Origin: an uncultured Bacteroides sp.
GTDB lineage: Bacteria > Bacteroidota > Bacteroidia > Bacteroidales > UBA932
Direction: 5' to 3'
DNA: 64,000 nt
NCBI GenBank assembly: GCA_945874355.1
Contig: CAMCGB010000001.1
Location: forward strand, 146,275-210,274
Below, piece by piece: positions 7,795-16,777 of this stretch. The notes under the pieces were generated by a model. The model searched no databases, was not told the origin of the DNA, and saw only the letters and a list, made by a program, of their open reading frames with translations. The first letter of the stretch is position 1; the number at the start of each line of letters is the position of its first letter. A program made the position numbers and the translations under genes.

Positions 7795-9333
7795 ATGTTT
7801 TTGTATTATTTGTTATGCGCTTTCGGTGGAGCAATCATCGGAGTAGCTGTATATATTCTTGTCTACAAGCTCATTTCCAAGGGGCAGGCGGACGCATTGA
7901 TTGAAAAGGCAAAGTTGGAGGCCGAAAACATCAGGCAGCAGAAAGAACTTCAGGCGAAGGAAAAATACCTCCAGCTCAAGAGTGAGCACGACAACTATGT
8001 CAATACCCGGAACCACGAGCTGAAGGACCGCGAGAACAACATCAAGTCCCGCGAAGGTCAGCTTAACGCCCAGAGCCAGGAGCTTCAGAAGAAGAGCCGC
8101 GACCTCGACTCCCAGAAGGGTCAGCTCAACGCCCAGAAGGCAAGACTCGAGGACAAGATCAGCGAGTACGACAAGCTGACCGCCCAGGTGAACAGCGAGC
8201 TTGAGAACCTGGCAGGTATGACAGCCGAGCAGGCCAAGAAGATGCTTGTCGAGAATATGAAGGCCGAAGCCCGCAGCGAGGCCCAGGCCTACATCAACGA
8301 CACTATGGACGAAGCCCGTCTGAATGCGTCAAAGGAAGCCAAGAGAATCATCATCAATACCATTCAGCGTACCGCTACCGAGACCGCTATTGAAAACGCA
8401 GTGACCACTTTCCCCATCGACAATGACGAGGTCAAGGGCCGCATCATCGGTAGGGAAGGCCGTAATATCCGCGCCCTGGAGGCCGCCACCGGAGTGGAAA
8501 TCGTAGTGGACGATACCCCCGATGCCATCCTGCTCTCGGCTTTCGATCCTGTCAGGAGGGAGATTGCCCGCCTGTCTCTGCATCAGCTGGTTATAGACGG
8601 TAGAATCCATCCGGCCCGCATCGAAGAAGTAGTGTCCAAAGTGAGCAAGCAGCTCGACGACGAGATTCTGGAGACCGGAAAACGTACCTGCATCGACCTT
8701 GGCATCCACGGTCTGAATATTGAGCTCGTCAAGCTCATTGGCCGCATGAAGTACCGCTCTTCTTACGGACAGAACCTCCTGCAGCACTCCCGCGAGGTTG
8801 CAAATATCTGTGCCACAATGGCTTCAGAGCTGAACCTCAATCCCAAGATTGCCCGCAGGGCCGGTCTTCTCCACGATATAGGAAAGGTGAGCGAGAATGA
8901 GCCCGAATATCCTCACGCAATACTCGGCGCCAAACTGGCCGAGCAGTACAAGGAGAGGCCTGAGGTATGCAACGCCATCGGAGCCCACCACGAGGAGATG
9001 GAGATGACCAGCATCTACTCGCCTCTGGTACTTGTTGCAGATGCCATCTCCGGAGCCCGTCCCGGTGCAAGACGCGAGGTGATAGAGTCTTACATCAAGC
9101 GCCTAAAGGGTATGGAAGACCTTGCCGCTTCATATCCCGGAGTGACCAAGAGCTATGCCATCCAGGCAGGTCGTGAGCTTAGGGTTATCGTAGGGGCAGA
9201 GGAAGTGTCCGACAGCCAGGCCGCAAGGCTTTCTACGGACATCGCCCAGCGTATCCAGGACGAAATGACCTATCCGGGTCAGGTTAAGATTACAGTAATC
9301 CGGGAGACACGCTCGGTTGCTATAGCAAAATAA
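7795..9333 (+). CDS. rny: Ribonuclease Y
   Basis: A 512-residue membrane-anchored endoribonuclease that initiates mRNA decay. One N-terminal transmembrane helix (residues 3-25) is followed by a long coiled coil (about 30-165, with [17 protein letters not shown]), a KH RNA-binding domain with [15 protein letters not shown] (216-230), and an HD domain with first His in LLQHSREVA (331) and the metal pair in LLHDIGK (360-361). Length matches the family. The ATG at 7795 places the membrane helix at the extreme N-terminus. It ends in a strong bidirectional terminator. Confidence 0.97.
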   Translation: MFLYYLLCAFGGAIIGVAVYILVYKLISKGQADALIEKAKLEAENIRQQKELQAKEKYLQLKSEHDNYVNTRNHELKDRENNIKSREGQLNAQSQELQKKSRDLDSQKGQLNAQKARLEDKISEYDKLTAQVNSELENLAGMTAEQAKKMLVENMKAEARSEAQAYINDTMDEARLNASKEAKRIIINTIQRTATETAIENAVTTFPIDNDEVKGRIIGREGRNIRALEAATGVEIVVDDTPDAILLSAFDPVRREIARLSLHQLVIDGRIHPARIEEVVSKVSKQLDDEILETGKRTCIDLGIHGLNIELVKLIGRMKYRSSYGQNLLQHSREVANICATMASELNLNPKIARRAGLLHDIGKVSENEPEYPHAILGAKLAEQYKERPEVCNAIGAHHEEMEMTSIYSPLVLVADAISGARPGARREVIESYIKRLKGMEDLAASYPGVTKSYAIQAGRELRVIVGAEEVSDSQAARLSTDIAQRIQDEMTYPGQVKITVIRETRSVAIAK

Positions 9334-9336
9334 AAA

Positions 9337-9362
9337 GCGGGGCTTCGGCCCCGCTTTTTTTT
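9337..9362. terminator. Bidirectional terminator shared by rny and punA
   Basis: GCGGGGC-TTCG-GCCCCGC (9337-9354) is flanked by an A-run on the left (9332-9336) and eight T on the right. It can therefore terminate rny on the plus strand and the purine phosphorylase operon on the minus strand. Confidence 0.92.
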
Positions 9363-9373
9363 GCTTATCAGGC

Positions 9374-10219
9374 TTAAGACAGCCGCTCTATCATTGTGGC
9401 GAAGAGAGAACTCATCTTCACTGAGGCAGCATCTGCCTGCTTTACCACATCATCTCCGTCATTGAGGTTCTTCTCGACATTGAGGAAGTTGGACATATTG
9501 GTCACAACAGACATCCCGAACACCTTTATGCCGCAGTGGCGGGCTACTATGACCTCGGGGATTGTGGACATACCCACAAGGTCGGCCCCTATGCTGTGAT
9601 AGAATCTGACTTCCGCCGGAGTCTCGTAGCTGGGACCGCTGGTGGCAAGATATACACCTTTCTTTACGCCTATTCCCTGCTCGGAGCACACCTGTTCTGC
9701 AAGCGACTGAAGCTGAAGGTCATAGGCGCAGGTCATATCCGGGAATCTGGGGCCGAAATCGTCGAGGTTCGCTCCGATCAGAGGGTTGGGCAGCAGGCTG
9801 ATGTGGTCCCGTATTATCACAAGGTCCCCGACTTTATAGTCCTGGTTGCAGGCTCCGGCAGCATTGGATACGAAGATATACTCAATCCCCATCGCCTTCA
9901 TAACCCTGATTCCCATAGTCACCTTTTCCATAGGGTAACCTTCATAGTAGTGGAATCGACCCTGCATCGCAACCACATCTTTTCCTCCCACCTTTCCGCA
10001 TATGAAATTGCTCTTGTGGCCTATTGCGGTGGAAACAGGAAATCCCGGTATGCTGCTGTAGGGGATTACGGTGCTGTCAGCGATAGTGTCGGCAAATTTT
10101 CCCAGTCCGCTTCCCAGGACGACTCCGACCTTGGGCGAAAATCCTTCTGGTGCTTTTGACAGGATGAATTGTGCGCAACTGTTGATTCTATCAATTAGTT
10201 CTTTAGTGTTTTCTGCCAT
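9374..10219 (-). CDS. punA: Purine nucleoside phosphorylase, trimeric type
   Basis: A 281-residue enzyme that cleaves inosine and guanosine with phosphate to give the base and ribose-1-phosphate. The visible signatures are VVLGSGLGKFAD (phosphate site), GRFHYYEGY, VSNAAGACN, GPSYETPAEVR and GMSTIPEVIVARHCG, which together define the PNP-I trimeric class. It starts 3 bp after the amidohydrolase stop on the minus strand, so the two are co-expressed. The pairing suggests that deaminated purine nucleosides are passed straight to phosphorolysis. Confidence 0.95.
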   Translation of the reverse strand: MAENTKELIDRINSCAQFILSKAPEGFSPKVGVVLGSGLGKFADTIADSTVIPYSSIPGFPVSTAIGHKSNFICGKVGGKDVVAMQGRFHYYEGYPMEKVTMGIRVMKAMGIEYIFVSNAAGACNQDYKVGDLVIIRDHISLLPNPLIGANLDDFGPRFPDMTCAYDLQLQSLAEQVCSEQGIGVKKGVYLATSGPSYETPAEVRFYHSIGADLVGMSTIPEVIVARHCGIKVFGMSVVTNMSNFLNVEKNLNDGDDVVKQADAASVKMSSLFATMIERLS

Positions 10220-10222
10220 TGC

Positions 10223-11503
10223 TTATTGTTTTTGTGATATTTTACTGAGCACTTTGCGTGCCTGATGCAGTATCTCTTTTTCCTGTGGTATTTCTCTTTC
10301 CCTCATAAGGAAGCGTCCGTCGCATATCAGCGAGTCTATGCAGTCCGAATGTGCCGAATAGACGAGGTTCGCCAGGAACGGGCCTTCGGAGAGGAAGTAA
10401 GTGCTGTCGGTGTCGATGATGCTCAAGTCGGCCCTGGCTCCTTCCCGGAGCACTCCGCTGTTTATCCTCAAGGCTTTGGCTCCGTTTATCGTGGCCATAT
10501 CCATAAGGGTGTCCAGAGGCATCGCCGAAGGGTCGTCCCTCCAGGCTTTCTGGAAGAGGGCGGAGGTCTTCATCGCCTCGAGCATATCGAGGTTGTTTGA
10601 AGAGGCGCATCCGTCGGTGCCTATGCACACATTCGCGCCGGCGTCCTGGAGCTCCTTGTAGCGGAAGCAGTAGCCGGAGGAGAGTTTGGTGTTGGAATTG
10701 ATGTTGTGCACGCAGCTTACCCCGCGCTTTCCGAGCAGTTCTATGTCCCTGGGACTAATCCAGAGCGTATGGGCCGCAATGAGCCTGTCGGAGAGTATGC
10801 CCAAATCCTCCAGGTATTCGACGGGCGAAAGGCCTCCGTGCAGGGCCTTGCAGTCTTCCACCTCCTTGCGGGTCTCGCTCAGATGTATGTGGAGGTTGAG
10901 ATTGTTCTTCTTCGCGTATTCGCTCACCCAGAGCATCATCTGCTCGCTTACCGAATATATGGCGTGGAAGTTCAGCTCATATATGAGCCCGGGGTGCTTC
11001 CCGTTCAGGAACAACTCTGTCTTGGCGATGCACTGCTCCTTCTGGCGTTCGGCTTCTGCGGGGTCCATCTTGTCCATCACGTCGTAGCCCGTGGCTATCC
11101 TCAGCCCCATTTCCTCGCAAGCCTTTACTGAAGCCTCGAAGAACCAATACTGGTCGTTGAAGGTGGCGCAACCGCTGCGTATCATTTCGAGACAGGCGAC
11201 TTTGGTGGCCCAATAGACATAATCGTAGTCGATGGACTCCTCCACCTTCCATATGCGGGAAAGCCATTGCTGGAAGGCTATGTCCTCGCCGATTCCCCTC
11301 ATCAGGGTCATAGGGGAGTGGGTGTGCATATTGACAAAGGCCGGTATGGCTACTTTGCCCCTGCAGTCCATTATTTCAAGGTCACCGGCCAGAGGCCACA
11401 AGGCGCTGCTGCCCTGCGGCTCTATACGGGCGATAAGCCCCTTGTCGATGAGCATATCTTTGCGGATGCCGTCGACGGTGATGTCCTTGAGAAGTATTGC
11501 CAC
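10223..11503 (-). CDS. Amidohydrolase, MTA/SAH/adenosine deaminase-like
   Basis: A 426-residue metal-dependent hydrolase of the MtaD/SsnA branch. Metal ligands are visible as HMHTHS (His60, His62), HIHLSE (His207, with acidic Glu210), AHTLWI (His245) and GTDG (Asp297). The family deaminates S-adenosylhomocysteine, 5'-methylthioadenosine or adenosine, and a neighbouring purine phosphorylase fits that. Start is GTG at 11503, sharing one base with the PUR gene's TAG stop, which implies translational coupling. Guanine deaminase or chlorohydrolase activity is the main alternative. Confidence 0.83.
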   Translation of the reverse strand: MAILLKDITVDGIRKDMLIDKGLIARIEPQGSSALWPLAGDLEIMDCRGKVAIPAFVNMHTHSPMTLMRGIGEDIAFQQWLSRIWKVEESIDYDYVYWATKVACLEMIRSGCATFNDQYWFFEASVKACEEMGLRIATGYDVMDKMDPAEAERQKEQCIAKTELFLNGKHPGLIYELNFHAIYSVSEQMMLWVSEYAKKNNLNLHIHLSETRKEVEDCKALHGGLSPVEYLEDLGILSDRLIAAHTLWISPRDIELLGKRGVSCVHNINSNTKLSSGYCFRYKELQDAGANVCIGTDGCASSNNLDMLEAMKTSALFQKAWRDDPSAMPLDTLMDMATINGAKALRINSGVLREGARADLSIIDTDSTYFLSEGPFLANLVYSAHSDCIDSLICDGRFLMREREIPQEKEILHQARKVLSKISQKQ

Positions 11504-11829
11504 TATTTCTCGGTTTCGTCGTACTGCCTCTGGGGTATCTCACCGTTGAAACAGTTGTCCCTTATATAGGAGATGACTTCCTGAAGGCCCTCGCTGAATT
11601 TCTCGAAATCCTCCTTGTAGAGAAAAATCTTGTGCTTGTCATAAGCGTAGGAGCCGTCCGAGAAATTCTTCCTCTTGCTCTCTGTGATGGTCAGGTAAAA
11701 ATCCTTACCTCCCTTTGTAGACTTGACATCAAAGAAATATGTCCTCTTGCCTGCTCTCACGGGCTTGGAGAATACATCCTCGCCCTCGCGGCTGTCAAAT
11801 CTGGCTGAATCGTAGTCGTCTCTGTACAT
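11503..11829 (-). CDS. PUR-domain DNA/RNA-binding protein (DUF3276)
   Basis: A protein of about 108 residues with the core FSKPVRAGKRTYFFDV, DFYLTITESKR and HKIFLYKEDFEKF, diagnostic of DUF3276, the bacterial PUR-alpha-like family that binds single-stranded nucleic acid. I chose the ATG at 11829 (MYRDDYDS...) because the longer open frame reaches 11880, which lies inside the promoter; ATG 11868 is a possible alternative giving a very short leader. It is the first gene of a minus-strand operon with the amidohydrolase and punA. A regulatory role is family knowledge only. Confidence 0.85.
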   Translation of the reverse strand: MYRDDYDSARFDSREGEDVFSKPVRAGKRTYFFDVKSTKGGKDFYLTITESKRKNFSDGSYAYDKHKIFLYKEDFEKFSEGLQEVISYIRDNCFNGEIPQRQYDETEK

Positions 11830-11877
11830 AGAGTGAAAAAATTTAAAAACAGGAACATTATTTGACATTCCTGAATG

Positions 11878-11915
11878 CAAAAATAGAATTTTTTATGGAT
11901 TACTTGCTATCTTTG
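11878..11915. promoter_or_regulatory. Divergent promoters for the PUR operon and nusB
   Basis: On the minus strand TATTTTTG (11885-11878) matches the -7 consensus for the PUR-deaminase-phosphorylase operon. On the plus strand TATCTTTG (11908-11915) serves nusB, with a leader of about 30 nt. Clear -33 TTTG boxes are not seen for either. Confidence 0.6.
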
Positions 11916-11948
11916 CATACTAATTTTGTTTGAAAGTACTGTTTGACT

Positions 11949-12887
11949 ATGCTCAATCGACGAATTCTCCGTGTCAAGGCGTTCAAGACCATATACTGCT
12001 ACGCTGAAAACCGGACTATGTCCCTCAAGGACGCGGAAGCCCTTCTGGAGCTGTCCTGCGAGGCCACCAGAGACCTGTATCTTTTTCTGCTCAGCATTGT
12101 TGGCCCCCTGACCCGCGAGGCAGTGGAAAGAATCACTGCCGCCAAATCCAAGTTCAACCCCAGCGAGGAGGAGCGCAATCCCAATATGCGCTTTGCCACT
12201 AACCGCATTGCCGCCATTCTTGAAGGCGATCCTGATTTCCGGAAGATTATCTCCAAGAAAAAGCTCAGCTGGGAGAATTATGACGTCCTTCTGAGAAACC
12301 TCTACGAGTCTGTAAGGGAGAGGGATTATTTCAAAAAGTATATGAGCGCGCCCGAAACGGGGGAGGCTCAGGCCCTTAAGGCCGATGCCCAGTTGTGGTG
12401 CAGGATTTTCGAGAACGAGTTCGAGGACAATTCTGCCCTGGAGGATATTCTTGAGGAGCTCTCCATCTACTGGAACGATGACCTGGGATATGCGCTGAGC
12501 TGGTGCATAAGGACCCTTAAAGATTTGGGCGATGGCGCGAACTGGTCTTTGCCCGCCCTCTACCAGAGCGATCTTGCCGGCAATGAGTCCTATACTTCCG
12601 ACAAGGCCTTTGTGTTCGGCCTGCTCAGAGGAGCATACGTTAATTTCGACTCTTTTGTCGACAGTATCGACTCCCTTACCCAGAAATGGACCAGGGACCG
12701 CATCTGCGCCACTGACCTGGCCCTTCTGGTCTGCGGTATGGCCGAGGCGAAGGCCTTCCCTTCCATTCCGGTCAAAATCATCATAAACGAGTATGTCGAG
12801 ATAGCCAAATACTATTCGACCCGTGAGAGCAGCGCCTTTGTGAACGGTCTGCTTGATAGACTTATCAACAAAAAGAACAATCAATAA
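11949..12887 (+). CDS. nusB: Transcription antitermination factor NusB, long Bacteroidetes form
   Basis: A 312-residue protein, about twice the length of E. coli NusB. The N-terminus MLNRRILRVKAFKTIYCY is the RNA-binding start of the NusB fold, and the C-terminal third (SDKAFVFGLLRG, DLALLVCGMAEAKAF, IIINEYVEIAKYYS) holds the conserved helical core; the middle is the insertion typical of Bacteroidetes. NusB works with NusE/S10 on rRNA boxA. The ATG at 11949 is preferred over an in-frame TTG six bases upstream. It heads a conserved nusB-yajC-ybbR-coaE cluster. Confidence 0.92.
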   Translation: MLNRRILRVKAFKTIYCYAENRTMSLKDAEALLELSCEATRDLYLFLLSIVGPLTREAVERITAAKSKFNPSEEERNPNMRFATNRIAAILEGDPDFRKIISKKKLSWENYDVLLRNLYESVRERDYFKKYMSAPETGEAQALKADAQLWCRIFENEFEDNSALEDILEELSIYWNDDLGYALSWCIRTLKDLGDGANWSLPALYQSDLAGNESYTSDKAFVFGLLRGAYVNFDSFVDSIDSLTQKWTRDRICATDLALLVCGMAEAKAFPSIPVKIIINEYVEIAKYYSTRESSAFVNGLLDRLINKKNNQ

Positions 12888-12898
12888 CAAAGACAATT

Positions 12899-13252
12899 AT
12901 GTTAGCAACTTTATTACAGACCTCAGCGCCTTCACAGGGCAGCCCCTGGAGCATGTGGATAATGCTCATCCTCGTTTTCGTCATTATGTGGCTCTTTATG
13001 ATCCGTCCGCAGAGAAAACAGCAGAAGATGCTGGAGGAAATGCGCAACTCCCTCAAGAAGGGCGACAAGGTGGTGACCGCAGGCGGTATCTACGGAACAG
13101 TGGCGGACATCGATGAAAAGACCGTGCTTATGAAAGTGGACGGAGATGTCAAGATCCGTGTGGACAAGCAGTCCATCCAGAAGGATATGTCAGAGAGCGC
13201 TCCGAGCCCCGCAAAGAAGGACCAGGGCAAAGATAAGGCTGCAAAGGAGTAG
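12899..13252 (+). CDS. yajC: Preprotein translocase subunit YajC
   Basis: A 117-residue inner-membrane protein that associates with SecDF. It has a single transmembrane helix at about residues 18-36 (MWIMLILVFVIMWLFMI), immediately followed by RPQRKQQKM, the YajC hallmark. A small beta domain follows (LKKGDKVVTAGGIYGTVADI) and then a charged Lys/Asp tail. It starts 11 bp after nusB and precedes ybbR. Confidence 0.96.
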   Translation: MLATLLQTSAPSQGSPWSMWIMLILVFVIMWLFMIRPQRKQQKMLEEMRNSLKKGDKVVTAGGIYGTVADIDEKTVLMKVDGDVKIRVDKQSIQKDMSESAPSPAKKDQGKDKAAKE

Positions 13253-13269
13253 CGTTAGTCTCGAGGGTT

Positions 13270-14202
13270 GTGCGCAAGTATTGGTTCCAACTCCTGTTAT
13301 GCGCTTTGCTGTCGGCCGGTATCTGGCTGATTCACAATCTTTCACAGACTTATGTGAGCATTGTGAGCGTGCCGGTGCAGGCGCGCAGCAGTGTGCCCGC
13401 GCACGATCCGCTTTCCATCAATGAGGCGACGGTTACAGCCCAGGTGAGGGCTTCGGGCTATTCGCTGCTGAGTCTGTCGCGCCGTCACAAGAAGGCAAAA
13501 GTGGTGGATTTTGACTCCGCTGACCTGCGTCAGGATGCGCCTGACAGCTACAGCTGCCAGAATTCCACTATGATCAAATACTCAGGTGCCATCTTTGGAG
13601 AAAGGGTGTCTGTGGAGTCCTTCGTGTCGGACGCTCCGCAGTTCGTGTTTCAGCAGGTGGCATTCAGAAAGCTACCTGTACGTTCGGTGGCCAGCATCTC
13701 CTACGCTTCCCAATACACCGCCCTCAAACCGATGAGGCTCCAACCGGACTCTGTCTATGTATATGGCGACCCGACAAGGCTCCAGTCTGTGACCAAGATA
13801 CTCACCAAGCCCGTGGACCTGTCTCTTCTGAGCAGCAGCGTACACGGAAAGGTGAAGCTGGATGTGCCTGCAGGGCTAAAGCTCTCGGAGCAGGAAGTTA
13901 TTTACTACCAGGACGTTACCCGATATGTGGAACTCCGCTCCGAGGTGAAGATAAAGACTGTCAATGTCCCTGACGGGATGAAGATGAACTCTCTGCCCTC
14001 AAGCGCCGAGGTGGTGCTGCGCAGCGTATTCCCCGTGCCTGAGGACCCTTTCAGGGAGCTTGATCTCTACGTTGACTATCAGGAGTACCTCGGCTCGATC
14101 AACGGCAAGTGTATGATACACTCTAACCCTCTTCCTTCCTGGATAATCTCTTGCAGCATCGAACCTCAATTCACCGACTGCATAGTACTCTCCAACTTCT
14201 GA
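13270..14202 (+). CDS. YbbR-like domain membrane protein
   Basis: A 310-residue protein with one N-terminal transmembrane segment (residues 5-24, FQLLLCALLSAGIWLIH) and a beta-rich exterior that fits YbbR-like repeats (for example LQPDSVYVYGDPTRLQSV, with the conserved P-x-x-V-x-V-x-G-P-like turn). YbbR proteins sit beside coaE in Bacteroidetes, and coaE follows by 2 bp. The start is GTG at 13270; no better ATG is available. Its function in this phylum is not established. The cyclase partner DacA is not in this window. Confidence 0.85.
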   Translation: MRKYWFQLLLCALLSAGIWLIHNLSQTYVSIVSVPVQARSSVPAHDPLSINEATVTAQVRASGYSLLSLSRRHKKAKVVDFDSADLRQDAPDSYSCQNSTMIKYSGAIFGERVSVESFVSDAPQFVFQQVAFRKLPVRSVASISYASQYTALKPMRLQPDSVYVYGDPTRLQSVTKILTKPVDLSLLSSSVHGKVKLDVPAGLKLSEQEVIYYQDVTRYVELRSEVKIKTVNVPDGMKMNSLPSSAEVVLRSVFPVPEDPFRELDLYVDYQEYLGSINGKCMIHSNPLPSWIISCSIEPQFTDCIVLSNF

Positions 14203-14204
14203 TT

Positions 14205-14747
14205 ATGACCCCTTCAGGAAAACATATCACACTTCTTGTGACCGGGCCTATAGGAAGCGGCAAGTCCGAAGTATGCTCGTATCTGTCTTCAAAGGGGATT
14301 CCGGTCTATGACTGTGACTCCCGCACCAAGATGCTGTACTCGCTTGTCCCGGGTCTGAAGTGCGATATCGAGTGCGCGCTCGGAATCCGCTGGGAGCAGA
14401 TTGGAATAATTTTCGAGGACGAGCAGAAAAGGAAGACTCTTGAGAGTATAGTGTATCCGCTTCTGTGTGAGGATATAAGGGCTTGGAAGCAGGCCAATGC
14501 CTCAGAGCCGCTTCTCGTTGTAGAGTCCGCTCTGGCTCTTGGCCGCAGCATATTCGACGGTCTATGGGACAAGGTACTGATGGTGGACGCCCCGTACGAA
14601 GTGAGGGTGAGCCGCAACCCCAAGGCGGCAGAGCGCAGCCGCCTCCAGGAGTTCGACCTCGAGAAGGTGGATTATATGATTGAAAATGACTCGGATATAA
14701 AAGAACTATTAATTAAAACAGATAAATTGTTATGCAAACTGATTTGA
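14205..14747 (+). CDS. coaE: Dephospho-CoA kinase
   Basis: A 180-residue enzyme catalysing the last step of coenzyme A synthesis. The P-loop GPIGSGKSEV lies near residue 13, the acceptor region IPVYDCDS follows, and a lid with RVSRNPKAAERSR comes later. I chose the ATG at 14205, 2 bp after ybbR's stop; the upstream open frame lies in ybbR. The 3' end overlaps the next gene by 16 bp. Its second half is somewhat divergent from E. coli CoaE but the order and motifs are convincing. Confidence 0.92.
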   Translation: MTPSGKHITLLVTGPIGSGKSEVCSYLSSKGIPVYDCDSRTKMLYSLVPGLKCDIECALGIRWEQIGIIFEDEQKRKTLESIVYPLLCEDIRAWKQANASEPLLVVESALALGRSIFDGLWDKVLMVDAPYEVRVSRNPKAAERSRLQEFDLEKVDYMIENDSDIKELLIKTDKLLCKLI

Positions 14748-15148
14748 GCAGAATCCTTTCCGTTTCAGGACGCGGAGGACTTTACAGATACATCGCACAG
14801 GCCCGCAACGGCGCCATTGCCGAGGCTCTTTGTGACGGGAAAAGGACAGTATTCGGCGGCAGCAGCAGGATTACAACTCTTGCCGACATTGCCATCTATA
14901 CTTCAGAAGGCGAGAAGAAGCTATCGGAGGTGTTCCTTGCCATCAAGGATGCACTTGGCGACGCTCCCTGCCCCGACCACAAGGCTCCCGAAGCAGAAGT
15001 CCTCGCGCTTTTCGCAAAGGCAGTGCCCGATTACGACCCCGACCGCTTCTATCTCTCGCATATGCGCAAGGTGATTGACTGGTATAGCCAGCTTGTAAAG
15101 TACGCTTCCCTGGATTTCAAGAGCGATGAGCAGGAAGAAGAGAATTAG
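14732..15148 (+). CDS. DUF5606 domain protein
   Basis: A 138-residue protein beginning LSRILSVSGRGGLYRYIAQ, then GAIAEALCDGKRTVFGG and TLADIAIYTSEGEKKLSEVF. This is the DUF5606 pattern that follows coaE in many Bacteroidetes, with a small SH3-like N-terminus and a helical C-terminus (FYLSHMRKVIDWYSQLVKYA). It overlaps coaE by 16 bp and rimO by 23 bp, so translation of all three is probably coupled. Its biochemical role is unknown. Confidence 0.85.
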   Translation: MQTDLSRILSVSGRGGLYRYIAQARNGAIAEALCDGKRTVFGGSSRITTLADIAIYTSEGEKKLSEVFLAIKDALGDAPCPDHKAPEAEVLALFAKAVPDYDPDRFYLSHMRKVIDWYSQLVKYASLDFKSDEQEEEN

Positions 15149-16442
15149 TGTCGTAACTCTCGGATGCTCAAAGAACTCGGTCGATACCGAGCACCTTCTT
15201 TCAAGTCTTGACCCTTCCCTTTTCGAGATAGTTGAGTTCACTCAGGGCACGAGCGTCGATGTGCTTCTGGTCAACACCTGCGGCTTCATTGCCGATGCCA
15301 AACAGGAGTCCATAGAGGCCGTCCTGCAGGCTTGTGAGCTTAAAAAGAAAGGCCGGATCGGAGAGCTCGCTGTGTTCGGCTGCCTGTCCCAGCGCTATGC
15401 TGCCTACCTGAAGGAGGAGATGCCCGAGGTGGACAGGTGGTTCGGCGCCAGAGACCTCGCCCCTGTGCTTGAGTATCTTGGCGTGAGCGGGCAGGGGAGC
15501 GTACCCAGCGGACGCTTCAAAGTCCAGGGTAAGGGCTACGCATACCTCAAGATATCCGAAGGCTGCGACCGCAGATGCTCCTATTGCGCCATCCCGTTCA
15601 TCCGCGGTGCGCACAAGAGCGTTCCTATAGAAACTCTAGTGCAGGAAGCCAGCGCCCTGGCCGGGAGCGGAGTCAAAGAACTGATACTTATAGCCCAGGA
15701 TACAACCTACTATGGCCTGGACCTCTACCGCAAGCGCTCCCTCGGGGCTCTGATAGACGCTTTGAGCGAAGTCGAAGGCATAGAGTGGATAAGGATCCAT
15801 TACTCCTATCCGGCAGATTTCCCCGAAGATGTGCTGGACCAGATGGCCCATAACCCCAAAGTGTGCCGTTATCTGGACATCCCTCTGCAGCATATCAGCG
15901 ACAATGTGCTCTCGAATATGCACAGGGGTGTCGATTCGGCCTGGACCAGGACTCTTATCCGCACCCTTCGCGAAAGGGTAAAGGGTGTGGTTTTGAGGAC
16001 AACAATGATAGTCGGCCACCCGGGAGAAGGTCAGAAGGAATTTGAAGAACTGCTGGACTTCGTCTCCGAGGCCCGCTTCGAGCGTCTTGGTGCCTTTACC
16101 TATTCTGAGGAGGAGGGAACATACGCCGCTTTGAACTTTGCCGATTCCATCCCCCAGGAAGAAAAGCAGCGGAGGCTCGACTCCCTGATGGAGATTCAGC
16201 GCAGCATCTCGTCCGGGTTCAACAACTCACGCATAGGGTCTGTAGTCAGGGTAATGGTGGATGATTGTGTGGGTGACACTCTGGTGTGCCGCAGCGAGTT
16301 CGAGAGTCCTGAAGTGGACGGGGAGATACTTGTGAAGCTCAAGGACGAAGCCCAAAGTGTCAGAATCGGTGATTTCATCACCGTAAAGATAGTATCAGCA
16401 GACGATTACGACCTCACCGCCGAGATTGTGGAAAACAAATAA
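15126..16442 (+). CDS. rimO: Ribosomal protein S12 methylthiotransferase RimO
   Basis: A 438-residue radical-SAM enzyme that methylthiolates an aspartate of ribosomal protein S12. The N-terminal UPF0004 domain supplies three cysteines for one 4Fe-4S cluster (GCSKN Cys14, NTCGF Cys52, GCLSQR Cys86), and the radical-SAM triad is CDRRCSYC (Cys147, 151, 154). The C-terminus is a TRAM domain. It overlaps DUF5606 by 23 bp at the 5' end and converges tail to tail with rnpB. Confidence 0.96.
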   Translation: MSRKKRISVVTLGCSKNSVDTEHLLSSLDPSLFEIVEFTQGTSVDVLLVNTCGFIADAKQESIEAVLQACELKKKGRIGELAVFGCLSQRYAAYLKEEMPEVDRWFGARDLAPVLEYLGVSGQGSVPSGRFKVQGKGYAYLKISEGCDRRCSYCAIPFIRGAHKSVPIETLVQEASALAGSGVKELILIAQDTTYYGLDLYRKRSLGALIDALSEVEGIEWIRIHYSYPADFPEDVLDQMAHNPKVCRYLDIPLQHISDNVLSNMHRGVDSAWTRTLIRTLRERVKGVVLRTTMIVGHPGEGQKEFEELLDFVSEARFERLGAFTYSEEEGTYAALNFADSIPQEEKQRRLDSLMEIQRSISSGFNNSRIGSVVRVMVDDCVGDTLVCRSEFESPEVDGEILVKLKDEAQSVRIGDFITVKIVSADDYDLTAEIVENK

Positions 16443-16748
16443 AGGAGGAGCCGTAAGCCGGTTTCTGTTTTATTCTGCCATTTATCTTCGCAACCTACCC
16501 CTCGGCGGGGACGGGCCGTCCCCTTGCGCCGATATATTTGGTCTTGCAGGGCCCGGTGCCGTACCCGCAGAGCATCGCTGCGCTGCGTCGTGAGCTCTTA
16601 CCTCGCGTTTTCACCTTGACCGCCAGTGGCGGCAGACATTTTCTGTTACGGCTTCCGTAAAGTTACCCCTACCTGCGCTTTCCGCAGCGGGCTGCCCTTT
16701 CCTGTCCGGACTTTCCTCTCATTCTGAGCGGCAAATCACCCCTCCTTT
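16443..16748 (-). ncRNA. rnpB: RNase P RNA, bacterial type A
   Basis: Read on the minus strand, the RNA begins AAAGGAGGGGTGATTTGCC and ends GGCTCCTCCTTT, so the ends pair as helix P1. Just inside the 5' end is GAGAGGAAAGTCCGGACA, the near-universal P4 core of RNase P RNA; further in come GGTAGGGGTAACTTTACGG and, near the 3' end, ACAGAAACCGGCTTACGG, the conserved 3' half of P4. At about 306 nt the length fits. It matures tRNA 5' ends together with RnpA. Its 3' end abuts the rimO stop codon. Confidence 0.95.
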
Positions 16749-16759
16749 ATTTGAGGCGA

Positions 16760-16767
16760 CAAATTTA
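16760..16767 (-). promoter_or_regulatory. -7 element of rnpB
   Basis: TAAATTTG on the minus strand (16767-16760) matches TAnnTTTG, placed so that transcription would begin about where the rnpB P1 helix starts. No clear -33 TTTG is seen. The element lies between rnpB and the 3' end of the cyclase gene. Confidence 0.6.
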
Positions 16768-16777
16768 CGAAAAATTC

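Noticed and set aside
11907..12896. A 329-codon minus-strand frame opposite nusB
   Set aside because: It covers both the promoter and all of nusB and shows only shadow composition.
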